Below are positions 35,980 to 48,600 of a stretch of DNA of 64,000 nt, in pieces (the first letter of the stretch is position 1; every line of letters begins with the position of its first letter). The notes beneath the pieces were generated by a model. The model was not told the origin of the DNA. It was given only the letters and a program-made list of their open reading frames with translations, and ran no database searches. This stretch comes from Chrysophaeum taylorii. Taxonomy: Eukaryota; Sar; Pelagophyceae; Pelagomonadales; Pelagomonadaceae. Location: positions 62,001-126,000 of the forward strand of contig JAQMWT010000076.1 of NCBI GenBank assembly GCA_029834535.1. The letters are read 5' to 3'. A program made the translations under genes and the position numbers.

Positions 35980-36560
35980 ATGATTAACCGTCTTGTTGAG
36001 CTGTGGGTTGGTGTAAGCCGAGTAACGTGCGAAATCTGCTGAAGAGTGGAGCTCCGAAGGGTTTGGTAAATCCATCGGCAATATTATGGGTACCGGGAAC
36101 ATGATGTAGGCGGATTCGTTTTAACTGTACGTAGTCACGTATACGGAACCAGCGTGTGCTGATAGCTTTAGCCTTAGTCGCGCTGTCGGGGTTGTTTGAT
36201 GGATGAATAGCAGAGGCCGAATCTCCAAGAATAGGACTGTTACGTATGAGCGACATGTCCGATGGGAGGGGATTGTCGTGAGCATCATAATCTAGTAGCA
36301 GATCTTTCCCTGAAGGTTGGCGGAGATAGAAGTGAGGGTATAAATATATATATATGTATAAATATATATATAACGAATGCCATTTCCGTTAGCAATTTGC
36401 GTAACCAAACCGCATCATCGGCGCACATATTGAGGGCGATAAGTTCACTCTCATGCGTAGAAGTAGCTGTTATAGGCAGTAGCTTAGACTTCCAAGTGAT
36501 GAGAGAACCAAACAAAAAGATAGCGTCGCCTGTTGTAGATTTGCGGTCTTGTTCATAAGA
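35980..36560 (-). pseudogene. RNase H region of the nested Copia
   Basis: It has LITWKSKLLPITATSTHESE, ELIALNMCADDAVWLRKLL, DSASAIHPSNNP and TKAKAISTRWFRIRDYVQLK, then VPGTHNIADGFTKPF, the typical Copia C-terminal RNase H and connection. A (TA)n run lies within it at about 36,340-36,374. Confidence 0.85.
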
Positions 36561-36599
36561 AGGCTCATTATCGGCATCAACGAATGCGACCAGTGGATC

Positions 36600-37800
36600 A
36601 AAATTACCTGAATTAACTTATTCTTTAGTGTAGTCCAACATGGTGGCCATGTCAGTACGATTACCAATAAGAAGTCGAAGATGGTCCATTAGAGCGGAAG
36701 GACCAGAGTAGTACCAGAGGCGAAGATTGCGATTTTCGGGCTTAAGCAAGTAGCGGAGTGTTCCTGTTAGTACTTGAACATGCAGAAATGCTGGATTGTG
36801 CATTCCTCGAGAGCAACGACTAAGGCTTTGGGATAAATCAGGGCGACAAGCTAATTGGACAAAAGTAAGTTTGCCAAGTAAGGTAGAGAAAGTATGAAGA
36901 ATAAACTTGTCCATATCAGAAGATGGCTCTCCAGTTTTATACGAGGTTGATGGTGACATCGGTGTAGAAGTGGGACGTGATTGCATTAGAATGGGGTACT
37001 CTTCGAACAATGCGTCAAGTTTAGCCTGACAATCCAGTGATATAGAGCCATCTGTTGTACGTGTTATGCGCATGCCCAGGAGAGTATGGACTTCCTCGAA
37101 GGTGTCGACTGAGTATTCCTTTTTCAGGGCTTGCTGGAACTCACGACTTAGAGTTTCCGAAGTACAAGTAATGACGACGTCGTCTACTGAGAGCGTGCAA
37201 ATTATAAATGTAGCGTCAGTTTGGACTTTAGCGTAAATGCATGTGTCTGTTCGAAATCGTGTGTAGCCTAATGAATCAAAGAAGCTGTTTGTGGTTTGAT
37301 TCCAAAGGGCAGGGCTCTGACGCAATCCATAGAGAGATTTAAGTAGCTTTGGGAGACGGCGGCCTTGGTATTTAGTATCTTCGGGATCGAGAAGGTAAAT
37401 GCCTTGTGGCAGTTTAACGTAGACATGCGAATCGATGGGAGCTTGAACAAAAGCGTTAGGGACGTCGACATGATAGACGGGAAGTCGCAGATGAGCTGCT
37501 AGCGCCAAAACACTACGGATGCCGGTAAGCTGTGCCATAGGGCTGAATGTGTTGAAGAAATCGGTGCCCAGAGAGGCTAAGAATCCTCGTAGTACCAGGC
37601 GTGCTTTATGTTTAATGTACTGACCAGCAGCGTTGGTTTTTATACGTAGGACGAGACGGGTGTCAATAGGCTTTGAGTTGACCATTGGCAGCGCTAGTTT
37701 AAAGCAGCCAAACTTAACAATGTCAAAAATCTCTTTGGAGATGGCAGCAACATAAGCTTTGCGATCAGCGTCTGAGAGACCTTTGAGGCAGTTCAATTCA
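36600..37800 (-). pseudogene. Reverse transcriptase region of the nested Copia
   Basis: It has NSKPIDTRLVLRIKTNAAGQ, HVDVPNAFVQAPIDSHVYVK, LPKLLKSLYGLRQSPALWN and the polymerase motif CTLSVDDVVITCTSE. This is a standard Ty1/copia RT. Confidence 0.9.
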
Positions 37801-38953
37801 TATTCATCAATTTTAATATCTTTGGCTTGAATCTTGTATTCGTCCGAACCAACCGTGCTGGGTCATGAGTCGTCGTCAGATGAGTAAATGCGTAAGAAGC
37901 GACATTATCGGGCAGATGAGCGTGATCGGGATCTTCGATGAGTTGAACGACTAGTAGAGGAGCATCGCCAAGGTGGGCTTCAATGTAATGCGATTGCACG
38001 GTGATATAGTCTTCGATGGCGGAGAGATGAGGCTCGGAAGCACCAAAAGAAGCGTCATTATGATCCAAAATGGAGTGGGGCGTGAACAAGGCATAAGCAT
38101 ATTGAGCGGGAGGAACTTGAAAGGCGTGAGCATGTTCAGAAACTAAATGAACGAGAGCTTGAGGAAGGTGAAAATCGGCAAGGTTGACGTCGTCGTAGAA
38201 GTGGACATGGGGAGCATCAGGCGATGGGTGGCTATGGCTCCTAAGGCACATAACTGAAGAGGACTGTGAAATCGCTTGGTGCACATGGTGATGAAGGGAT
38301 GGTGTAAATGCCCCCTCTAGAGGTATAGCCGCCCAGTGGATGCCATGAGCGATATGAAGGGGGTGGAGGGTGGGGTCGCAGAATGTTATGTACTGCTTGG
38401 AGAGGTCATACTTGAAGTCGGCAAGCGTACCACCGGCTTGTTTATAAGCGGCAACAGTAGGCGAAGCAATACGAGTAAGAACATCTTTGAGATTGGTTTT
38501 GCGACGAAGCTGAGGGTGATGAGGACCACGGGTGAGACAGAGGACATCCTGGGAATAGAGAGACCGATAAGATGGTAAAAGTGGTAGAGTGTCGGGAGAC
38601 ACTTCAGATGTAGGTGTGTCGGCGGAAGTAGCGGGTGCAGGAGCAGCTGGAGCACATACGGGAGCGGGAGAGGGGGCATGGGGATGAGAAGAAGGAATCC
38701 CCCTCTCATGGTCAGGGTCGGTAGGCATAGCATTCCCCCTCTGCGCCGCATCATTGGGGGTGCTGTGAACAGAGAAGGGAATGTCGGGTGAAGGTGCGGG
38801 AGGTGGATGTTGTTCATAATCAGGAGGAGATTTAGAAATAAGATGGGGAAAAGTCAGTTTAGAGGAAACACGGACTTGACCGTTTTCAGGATTAAGGACA
38901 ACATCGGCTAAATGATTAACATGGGGTGTTATTAAAGGGTTTATAACGTTAGC

Positions 38954-39234
38954 GTAGGTTGGCACCTATTCGCCTCTCGGGCGGGCCGGTTGGCAGCCGG
39001 AACGTTCGCAGTGGGACGGGGTATGGCCGGGGGGCGCAGACGGAAGGTTATCGACGAGTTGGTTGTCAGTCACATCGCGGTCTCCTCGTCGCATGGCGAC
39101 AAGCTTGATGATCACTCTCCGCCGACCCACCTTTCGGCGCCCCTCGTCTACAGGCCCGTGATTCCGGACTGGCTCCTGTCGGTCCGGCCTGGCTCCCATG
39201 CTCGGGAGAGGTCTGAAGTTAGTTAGTTAGTTAG
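38954..39234 (+). mobile_element. SINE-like retroposon, copy S1
   Basis: It starts GTAGGTTGGCACCTATTCGC and ends in a (TTAG)n tail, and is flanked by the 13-bp duplication TTATAACGTTAGC (38,941-38,953 and 39,235-39,247). Copy S2 at 60,883-61,191 is about 95% identical and 27 bases longer at the 5' end, so S1 is 5'-truncated, as expected of retroposition. No clear pol III A/B boxes were found; a weak B-box-like GTTCGCAGT is present. Both copies have a shared 78-codon frame that is probably not a gene. Confidence 0.8.
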
Positions 39235-39541
39235 TTATAACGTTAGCACCGCAGAAGTAGATGTAGGGACGGCATCGGGGTTCATATTTATGAAATTCGT
39301 TAGGTTCCAAATGCAAATAACAAAGAGAACCAAAAGGTTTGAGGTAGTCTTGTTTGGGAACATTACATTGGTCTAACAAAACTTGTTGGGGGCTTAGGAC
39401 TTTATTATAAATACGTTCGAGGGAAACGTTAGGGAGGAGATTATATGATTGGATAGCATGTATAACAGCCCACGGGTAGTGTGGTGCCGGATCTGTTAGG
39501 GGGGTGACCTTTATAGGATACATTAAGCATATGTCTGTCTT

Positions 39542-39561
39542 TAAATGTCGACTGCTAAGAG
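39542..39561 (-). repeat. Dispersed motif CTCTTAGCAGTCGACATTTA, copy e
   Basis: It is inside the integrase region of the nested Copia and matches 7,903-7,930 over 28 bases (39,535-39,562 here). Confidence 0.7.
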
Positions 39562-41099
39562 GTATGTGTCTGAGTCGTGTAGACGCGGCAGTGGCTATGT
39601 GACCAACAGCGGCTTCGACTTCATGATTAAAGACATGTAAGTAAGGGGGGAACGCGGACATATTAATACCATGTTCCACACGGAAGGGGGTTGTAACATG
39701 CTGGGATAAATAGGGTTTAAAGGAATCACAATAAATTTGTTTTAGTTGTACATGAACATAAGTAGAGCAAAAATTACGAACAAACTCAAGGGCGTTACAA
39801 AATTCGCTGGAGTTAGTGCTACGACAAAAGTACACTAACAGAAATTTAGAAATGAGACACTTGAAGACAATGATATGTCGAAAGGATCCCCATTCCGAGA
39901 GCACAGAGACGTAACCACCGTCACATGCCCAAGCTTCACCAGGTTGAAAAATTTTTTCGAATGATGGTTGCTTGATAAGGTGGTGTGGATGAGGAAAGCG
40001 TTTTTTATGAATCGTACAATCCACACAGAACTTACGGTAGGGTACGTCAGATGGGTGGTGTCCAGGACTGGCAATAACCTGAACAGCTTTTATGGCTTGA
40101 GAATCACTGGAATGGTGAATGTTGTGAAAATTGGTAGCTCGTTGTTGCGCATCTCGAAATGCAAGGGTGCCCCTGGCATGGACTTTCTTATCGAAGGGCG
40201 CATGCTTCTCATGGAGCTGTCTTGGCGTTATAAGGGGTATTTGTTTTTCTTTAGTAGGAGATGATATATCTGCGGATAAGATGTTAGAGAGGAAAGCATG
40301 ACCTACTGAATCAGTATGAAAAGAAGTAAGTTCGTGGTTTGAAGTGACAGTATCACAACATAAGAGTTTTTTATTGGAAATGTAGAACATAGTAATAGAA
40401 CTCTGGTGTAATGTTAAAGGTGTATCTGTTGGGAATATATTTGTGAAGAAGGTTGACCTATAGTTTTTGGTTAGAGGAGCGTGATCAGGGTCAAACGATG
40501 GTGATAGTGTTAATGTACGCAAGTCGTAAACAAGCTGACACAAGTGTTTATAAATTGTATGATATGTTCCAGCTGGAATAGCATTTGCGATGATATCACA
40601 GCATAGGTCAGGGGACAAAGACAAAAGAAAATTGATTTGGTGCGCTGTGAAGTTATTGGCGCGTGCCAATTCGCGAGTTGAGTAGTGTCGAATGCGATCG
40701 AGTCGTGGGTCGTACACCAGCATATTTGCAAATCCACGAATGGTAGGAGTGGGAGTATACATAGAGTGAACTTTGGCACCCATCTTCCTATCGCTTGATG
40801 TTATAAAGCCCAAATATCTGCTTTGGGACAAATGCATGTCACTTAAAGCAAATATTTTGTCGATAAATTCAAGACGATGTTCCTGAGGGTAGAAGACAAA
40901 AGAATCGTGAAATACAGGAGATGTATATGAAACCAGTGCTTGTACTAGACGACGCGTGTCTTGATTTTCATTATGATGGTATGCGCGTGGTCTGCAATAT
41001 CCAGAAAAGAAGTGACTCGTTTATTAGGCCATGAAAGCAGATCAAGAGGGCCGGTGTTATACTTGCGTGCGACGATGATCCATCTTTCTCTGGCTTGAT

Positions 41100-42350
41100 A
41101 ATCTCCACATAATTAGCATGGAAATCGGTCACATATGTCCACCGTATAGTGCATCGTTGAGAAGATGAGATTGGCAACTCGTATATGATCTTCGTATGAT
41201 GCGGAGTGTGGTGGAGTCATTTCCATGAAGAGAACGAGCGGCTTTAAAAGCTCAAGTACACTTAGAGCACTTGGGAACAAAGAATCATCCATATCGCGCT
41301 CGAAGGTGGAAACGGATCTCCCATTGATTATGTTGCGATTTGTGCATGGTGATGTCAATTCCACTATGTCAGTGTAATATCGTGCACGTTCAACGTCCGG
41401 TGCTCGATGGAGATATGTCAAAAACTTAGATAAGGATGGGAAAACTTCGATGGAATTACCAAAACGTCTTCGTAGCATCTGCGAGATATTGTCGTCGCTC
41501 TCAACAAGAACTTTAACGTTGATGTTGATTTGCAAGTCATTAGAAGCGCAAGCCAAGAATGCAGGAGTGGACATCCCAGAACAAAGTAAAGCTACTGTAG
41601 GTATTCGTGGGCTAGGAGATGAAGTGACTGTGTGGAGCAAACGTGCTGTAACCTTGTGTCATACAGGAGGTGGGAAGTGCTTGCGTATGTAAGCCAGCTG
41701 CGAATGCATTGACTCCAGGATGGTATAAGCCATGGGACGTAAATTACTCGTTCCATGAGGGTGGAATATAGTTTGAGCATTTCGCGTTGTTCATTAAAAG
41801 CACGTAGTCTGAACTGTAGTGAGCGAAGTTCCATTTTACGCGCTTTTGCTTGTTGTATCGAGTAAATTGGTAGAGTTGGCAACAGGTTGCTGAGTCTAAA
41901 CAAAGTAATCTTGACATTATCATCAATTTTACTCTGGATAGATGATTGTCCTTTAAATTCAACTCCATAAAGGTGTATACCAAGTTTATCTTCTCCCCAT
42001 TGAGTCATACTGATGATGTGCAGATCGGGATCGTTATGGTCGTTTTGCTTGGGTAGAAAAAGCGCAACGTCTAGCTTTACATATCCCACATTTGGATGCT
42101 TTGGCAGAGCGGGAATGACGGTCCTTATAATCATAGCATGTGTGATTCTCTGCGTATCCGTAGCAGTCTGGATAGCAGGTGATAAAGACTCGGGTAGCTT
42201 TACGATGTGGATAGGATCAGCATAACGTTTAAAGTTAATTACATGTTGAGAAGCACATGTGTCAGCATATCCTGGCGTAGTCATTAGCGGCAAATTGTAC
42301 TCGTTGTACAGTTTAAGCATTGTTGCATAACAGGCATGTGTTGAGCTTTG
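41100..42350 (-). pseudogene. Protease and downstream region of the nested Copia
   Basis: GYADTCASQHVINFKRYADP is the aspartic protease signature of Copia (D-T/S-x-A), followed by strand-rich protease sequence (PKHPNVGYVKLDVALFLP). Confidence 0.75.
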
Positions 42351-44395
42351 ACCAAACACGTACTGTGTCATGAAACTTTGCGTTTGTTCGGAAGGCACAA
42401 CGACGAGTGTAAAACCAGTATTTAATTTTGGTAGCAACACAGGGGGATCTGTACCATCTTCATTATCTTCATTGGTTAAATTACTGGGGAGCTCAGAGTG
42501 CGAAGAAGTTTCCCGAGCTTGACGACGAACAATAGCATTCTGAGCTTTAGCATTTATGTGCTGCAATAGCGGCTGAGGGATGTTATCGATTTCATCATCT
42601 TTAATGGACAGGAAAGTGTGGAACATTTTCTCTGTATCAGCAGTCCCCCTCTGCTCCGCATCACTGGGGGGCGCTTCAGGAGCAGATGTTTCAGTTTGAT
42701 ACTTTTCTTCTGAAACAAGAGATTCCTTATCGGCTTCCAAGAGGTTCGATATGGTATTGGACATAATATCAACTCGAGATAAGTAGAGATGAACTTGGGT
42801 GGCTTCATCAGGATCTAAGGACTGTGTCGAAGCTTGAGAAGCGGTTGTCCAGAGGGTACTCAATAAGCTTTTCACTTCCTGTACCATTTTAGAGTCGGTG
42901 GAAGGATTGGGATTCGCTTCCTGCAATTTACCAAACAGGTGGCGAGGACGATCAACTTGATAAGTAGCCCGGTCCATAAGAGACATATTAGAGCGTGCAT
43001 TACGGTTAGAGGAAGATGAGTAGACAGGACGATCGAAGCTGGTACCTTTGACGTTATAATTTGAGGGTGAACGATAGTACGACGTGTCACGGGGTGAGAT
43101 TGTCGATGCTTTATCTTTTGCATTACGAAGCTTACGAGCGTTGAAGCCAGACTGTCCAGCTACAGTGGCTAACAACGAGTAAGCGTTGTTTAGAGAGTCG
43201 TGGGATTGATGAATAGTATCCATCAATAATACCTTAGGTGGCTTGGTAGCGGTAGTACCAGGGATGTAAGGGATCCAAGAAGCAGGTTTATCCAAGCGTC
43301 GGTTAGAAGAAAACTTTGTCTCATTATATATCTTTAACAAGAATTCCAATAGTGGACGAACGTCGTTAGGATCAACTAGCTCTAACAATTCGGGATCGTG
43401 ACTCAAGTTGTTACTAGAGCGTGTCTCGTAGAGTTTACACCATTCCAATAACGATTGAGAATAGCGCTCGTGATCCGAGGGATTAGCATATAGACAGTAG
43501 ATCTCCTCGTGAGCTTTAAGAGTGATTATGGAGTTATTAAATTGGATTGATGCTTCATCATTATTTAGTTGCTTTGCCTGAGATTGAAAGGCAGGGAGTT
43601 TTTCGACAAATACATGGGCATACCAATTAACATTTAGAGACATTCGATTAAACTGAGATTTAAGCTCAGTTACATCTGTACAAGACACTGTCTCATAGTA
43701 ATGATAGGCTAAAAGCATTACAGCACGTAATTTATTGGGATGTGCAGTAATTGCATAAATTTTCTTTAGTTGAGGCCACATAGCGAGAGCGGGCTTTTCC
43801 TGGGACTCAAGGTTAAAGAATGTGTACAAGAAACCAGCATAAGTTTCGCAGTGTTTGATCCAATCGGCATTAGAGAGACCTGTAAAGGATACGTTAGTTA
43901 AAGATGAATCATACACAATTGATTTAGGAAATCGGGTATCTAATAAAGTGAGGACATGTTTAACATCTCATTTAATTCAGGACGGACAAGGTTGTACGAC
44001 TCTTGGTAGTAAAGTCGTTCAAGATTATTACGGGCATCAACTGTTAGTTGGTGCGATGAGTTGACGTGCCAAGTTTTAAGATGGTCAGGCAGGGCATCTT
44101 CATCAGGTAAGTTTAAATCGTTTACTTGTTCGGCTTTCCATTGAGCGAAGATGATATCAACTTCTTGTTCAAGAAGTTGATTATATTCCGGAGCATTCCG
44201 GGTGTAAGCTTCATATGAATCAAAGCAGAATAACGCGTCCACATATGGACTTGTCATATGCCTGCGAAGCGCTTCAATTTGCAAGCTCACCTTGGTTGCA
44301 TTATCTTGGAAGCGCAATCCTGCGTTAATTTTATCAACGAGGATTTGTTCTTGTTTGTAGATATCCGTGGTGGATATTGTTTTTTGTTTTGACAT
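42350..44395 (-). pseudogene. Gag-like region of the nested Copia
   Basis: It begins MSKQKTISTTDIYKQEQIL. The helical Gag core (KVSLQIEALRRHMTSPYVDA, LYTFFNLESQEKPALAMWP) matches the outer element's Gag region by eye. A Ser/Glu-rich stretch joins it to the protease. Confidence 0.8.
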
Positions 44396-44865
44396 GATTG
44401 TGACCTATTAAGAGATAGGTTAGAGGATTGATAGACAGATTCGACACATAAGAATGAAGGGTTTCTCAAGTGCGGGTTCTATGTACAGTACGCTATTTTA
44501 AACGTGGGCTTATTGACAAGACCAAGCAAGTCAACATGCTATTTAAAACAGCGTGACTTGAGACTGAAGAATGGATTAGTTCTCGAGCAGTCAGTCTTTT
44601 GTTGGGGAGTGGAAGGAAAAAGCCTGTACAAGTTTCCGCGGCTTGTATAGGAAAAGTTTTAATTTTATTAGTTATGCGAGTGCATGTGACCAGTGACCGA
44701 CCCAACTCGGTCACAAACCAATTTAACTGGTGGGCACGTACCGTCACACAACAAATATGAACAGTAGACCACCACCAAGCACATTATCGCATTGTACTCG
44801 TGATCAGGCGTAAATTGATCATTCGATTTAGACGTACAACACAGTTGGGCTGACACACCTACGCA

Positions 44866-44880
44866 CCTGGGCCCATAACC
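44866..44880 (-). other. Primer-binding site of the nested Copia
   Basis: GGTTATGGGCCCAGG on the - strand, directly inside the 5' LTR and identical to the outer element's site. It complements the anticodon arm of initiator tRNA-Met. Confidence 0.75.
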
Positions 44881-45281
44881 TGGAGAGATTTGACCCTCTC
44901 CGGGTACATGGTAGAGACTGCGTGCAGTCTTAGGCGTGTACAGACCATTCCGCTTGCCACATGCTTCTAGACAAGGTAGGGCTTTAAGTCCTAACTCCTT
45001 AAGGACATTAGGTCCCATAGAAGCGTTTACACTGACAACGAGGAACGAAGCCTCTGTTAATTAAACAGACAACCCCGTACCTGACGGTACGCACCTGGAG
45101 GCCTACTCCATGTTGGAAAAGAGCTTCAGACTGGGTTCTTCATAGTCATGAAAGAAAAAGGGCGGAAGGGGTAAGGAAGAGAAAGAAAGAGGGAAAGCCG
45201 TATTGCGGAGAGAAAACCCTCGTGTAGAGGTAGGTGTGAAAATGTTCCAGTGTCGCACACATAATAGTGTAGCTCTCTGGA
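44881..45281 (-). repeat. 5' LTR of the nested Copia
   Basis: 401 bp, pairs with 33,351-33,750; followed on the + strand by the target duplication AAACT. Confidence 0.92.
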
Positions 45282-45289
45282 AAACTGCA

Positions 45290-46200
45290 AACGCACTCGC
45301 GTCCATTACTTCTTCTCAACCTGGAACATCCTCCACGTTTAACGCTAGACGCTTGCGTAACTCTAACGACTAACGATGCTCGCCAGCCTTTCTCTCGCAG
45401 CGACATATCGTATTGTCGTTCTGGTGATTCTTATGTCACCAAGAAAACTGCTGGACAGTCCCATGACCGTCCAATTTACCCTCGCACTTTCGACAGATCC
45501 TCTCGATCTAACATGAAATTATTGGACCGAACGAAGCACACCTTAAATACACTGCAAGAGCAGTTTAAAACACTGCAAGAGCAGTGTAGTGAACTTACGA
45601 AGCGTGTGACAGATAATGATATCACGGCTCAGCTACAACAGAACATCACCAAGTTATTTGAGACTCTGTTGCAATCCGCTGATATTCTGTCAACGACATC
45701 TACTGAGGACAATAGTGACTTACTTAGCCTAAACGAACAACTCATGTGCGCAGAAGACATCATTTATGATGTGGACGTTCATCTATCCTCGACCGAAAAG
45801 TCGTTAAACTACGTGGAGTCACAACATCATACTGTTGCTACTGCTCCCACCCCAAAGGCAACTCCTCCTACTACAGATACCAAGAATGCCTCCAACACAC
45901 AGGGTAATCCCTCAGATATTGTGCCTAACTTCTTTACTGCTTCCGCCATCTCGGCGTTACCACCAGCGTTACTGTCCTCGCTATCTTCACAGGTCCAATC
46001 AGCCATCAACCAACCACCACAAGCCGAAACCACAAGGGATGTCGATCAGACCTCGCTATCATCATTTGATGAGAAGCACGGCATGGCTGATGAGGCTGAC
46101 GAACCATCACCACCTGTTCAACCGACTATCACTCCAACTCACTTGTTTGTTATTTCTGGAGAACTTCTTCACTGCCAGCCTCTCCACCACTTGCCCGCAT
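45290..46200 (+). pseudogene. Gag-like region of the outer Copia, second part
   Basis: It continues after the nested insertion with helical, Gln/Thr-rich sequence (LNTLQEQFKTLQEQCSELTK). One copy of the CCGMAACGTCGTTAAACTA-like repeat lies at 45,791-45,811. Confidence 0.65.
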
Positions 46201-46900
46201 TCGGAAAATGCCCTTCTAACGAAATATATGAAGGTAAACAGTGTCCCCCAACATTGTTCCTTCTTGTATTTTTACTCTTGTGCTACCATATCATTGATGT
46301 CCACCTACGACTATGCAATACCAAATCATATTATTCCACTGGATTCCAAATACGCGCCGATTATTATACAAACTGCCACTGGACAACAACGTGCCTCACA
46401 TATGATGCTAACACGTAATATAGTTGTTCCCCTACCAGATCATCCACAAATCGGTTACGTGAAGATTGACTTCGCTTTATGTCTTCAGCCAGTGCACAAC
46501 CGACATCTCGCTATCTTGAGCATGCTCGAGTGGAACCAGACGAACTTGACCACTGTGTTCAATGATCGATCTGAGCCAAAGCTCAGCGCTGTCACGAGCC
46601 GCATAGACAAAGATGTGCGTATTCCCATACATTACGTAGCAGCTAATTTGCCTGCTCTCCCTTGTCTCACCTACAACATTGCTCGCGACAAGCAACTCGA
46701 ACTACGCTCCCTCGCATTTCCGCTCAAGCGATACCACGAAAACAGGGATCTACTGGCATATTACATCTATCTCCTCAAGAGAGTTTTACCAGATCGCCCG
46801 TGGATTCGCCCTTTGGTTCTTTATCTTCGGAAACAGAACAAGTTCGTCCAGCAAAACACTCCGCCATTAACATGAATGCTTTCTCGCCCAGTGTTTCTCT
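46200..46900 (+). pseudogene. Protease-like region of the outer Copia
   Basis: QTATGQQRASHMMLTRNIVV followed by PLPDHPQIGYVKIDFALCLQ matches the region after the protease signature in the nested element. Confidence 0.6.
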
Positions 46901-46949
46901 CAAAAGAGCCCAATCTTCGCAAACCCTCTGTCATGTTACTCTGTTCTGG

Positions 46950-48600
46950 TTTGTCAACCCCAGCGTTCCTGTCTAGACCTTGTGTATGACTTTTGTCGTA
47001 CACAACTCAACGTGCACATGCGCACCGTCTACTCAGATTCCTTCAAGCCCTATTTTAGCCAGCACACTACCTCCCCGTACGGCGTCGATAAGGGCATTCA
47101 GCTCATCGCTTTCCCGCCGTACATGCACCACTCTAACTTTGAAGTCGAGTCAGCCATCGGCTTCATCGCCTCCGCCTCCTCAACTCGCCTTCGTTCTCTC
47201 CTTAATGCTCATTATCGTGGCTCCAAGATCGTGGAACCAGCCATCATGTTTCCCTGGGCGGTAATACACACCATCCAAAGCTACAATCTTCTTCCGAACG
47301 CCACGCTCGAGCGCATTCACCATGCTATCTTGAGTCCGCAACAGCTACTCTACAATCAATTGAGCACCCCCCAGCATGACATGCTCAAGATCTTCGGCGC
47401 TGAATGCTACCTTCTATTGGAACCCCACGAGCACCACGAGTGGGAACCGTGCCGCCGCAAATACTTATATCTATGTTGCGCCAACGCGCGAAACCCGCTC
47501 GTCTCCCCCCGTGTTGACCATATTGCCGACGTCGTCCTCAACCCTGAAAACGGACAAACCCATGTTTCGTCCAAGCTGCAATTCCTCTACATGCTCCAGG
47601 ATCCTACTCCTGATCCTGAACTTGCTCCTCCGCCTCACGCTCCTCCCGCGCCTTTCTCGCTCACACCCCACGCTGCTATCCAAGACCATATCATTCAGAG
47701 GGGGACACGGACACCTCATCCTCAAAGGGGGCACTCTCCACCTCCCTCAGCTCCTTCTTCGTCCCCTGCTCCTGCTTCTCCTCCCTCTTCCGACGCTCCC
47801 GTCGACGATTATGGCTCTATGCCACCGCCGCCCTTGCTTCCTTCTTACAAAGACCTTTTTGCACAAGATGACCACATTCTTGTCCCAGGTTCCAAACAAC
47901 CTAACACCCGCAAGGCAACCTCCATGAAAAATATCCAAGCCCGGCTGCAAGCGTCTACTATTGGTGCTTACAAAGCCGCTGGTGGCAAACTCGCCGATTT
48001 CCGCTGGGATCTTCGCCACCACTTTCTTACGTTCAAGTCTCCCGCCCTCTCCGCTCTTCATATCAATGGTGGTATCCTATGGTGTGCTATCTGCTCAGAG
48101 GGGGAACATGCGTTGTTAGCTCGTCTTCTCCTCCCGTTACCCACTGACTTACTTGCCCGTTACCCTCACATCGATGGTTACTTCGCCCACGCTAAGTGCG
48201 CATCCAGCATCCCAGCCGCAACCTTTCTAACTGCTGATGGTTCACCAACGCGCCCCATTCCTCAGCCTCTTTTAACTGCGTTCACTGAGCACGCTGCTGC
48301 CTTTGGCATCTCTTCATTACAGTATGCACTTACGTATCTGGCACCGACCAGCTTTATCGATCACAACTCCTCCGAGTTTGGCGCTAATTCTGCATCTCTG
48401 TCTGACTTGGAGGAATACCTTCTGGTCTCTACAGAGTATATCACCCAGGTCTTACATGCCGACCCTACTATCCATATTCAACTGGAATCTGCTTCCTCTA
48501 CCCCTCCTACTGACGCTGTTTCCGATTATCCCGAAGTCGCGCACACTGCCTCGACCGCAACGTCGTTAAACTATAGTTCACCAGCCACTGTTGGTCCTGA
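46950..48600 (+). pseudogene. Integrase C-terminal and linker region of the outer Copia
   Basis: It has YSDSFKPYFSQHTTSPYGV, FEVESAIGFIASASSTRLRS and FPWAVIHTIQSYNLLPNATL as in the nested copy, then a Pro-rich linker. The N-terminal integrase part was not seen as an intact region. Confidence 0.8.

Larger units (their letters stand above)
37800..40840 (-). pseudogene. Integrase and linker region of the nested Copia, containing the SINE-like insertion
   Basis: The integrase end has a zinc-type HH-CC motif region (KFCVDCTIHKKRFPHPHHLI), FEKIFQPGEAWACDGGYVSV and YPWAVIHAIQSYNLLPNVSL. A Pro/His-rich linker (37.8-38.95 kb) leads to RT. The 281-bp insertion lies between them at 38,954-39,234. The dispersed motif (39,542) is part of the integrase coding sequence here (LSSRHLKTD). 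Confidence 0.85.
33351..45281 (-). mobile_element. Nested Copia retroelement inserted in the outer one
   Basis: It has 400-bp LTRs (33,351-33,750 and 44,881-45,281) that are about 98% identical by eye, and a perfect 5-bp target duplication AAACT (33,346-33,350 and 45,282-45,286). Read on the - strand it runs 5' LTR, primer site, Gag, protease, integrase, RT, RNase H, two extra genes, polypurine tract and 3' LTR. Its proteins are clearly related to those of the outer element but well diverged, so they are two families of one lineage. A 281-bp SINE-like insertion lies inside. It is broken at a handful of places, in addition to that insertion. Younger than its host element. Confidence 0.93.

Noticed and set aside
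36340-36374. AT-rich replication origin
   Set aside because: It is a (TA)n run inside the nested Copia RNase H region with no other origin-like feature.
38990-39226. 78-codon frame found in both SINE-like copies (also at 60,892-61,128)
   Set aside because: The copies are young, so a shared frame is expected; an equally long frame exists on the other strand and no protein family is recognisable.
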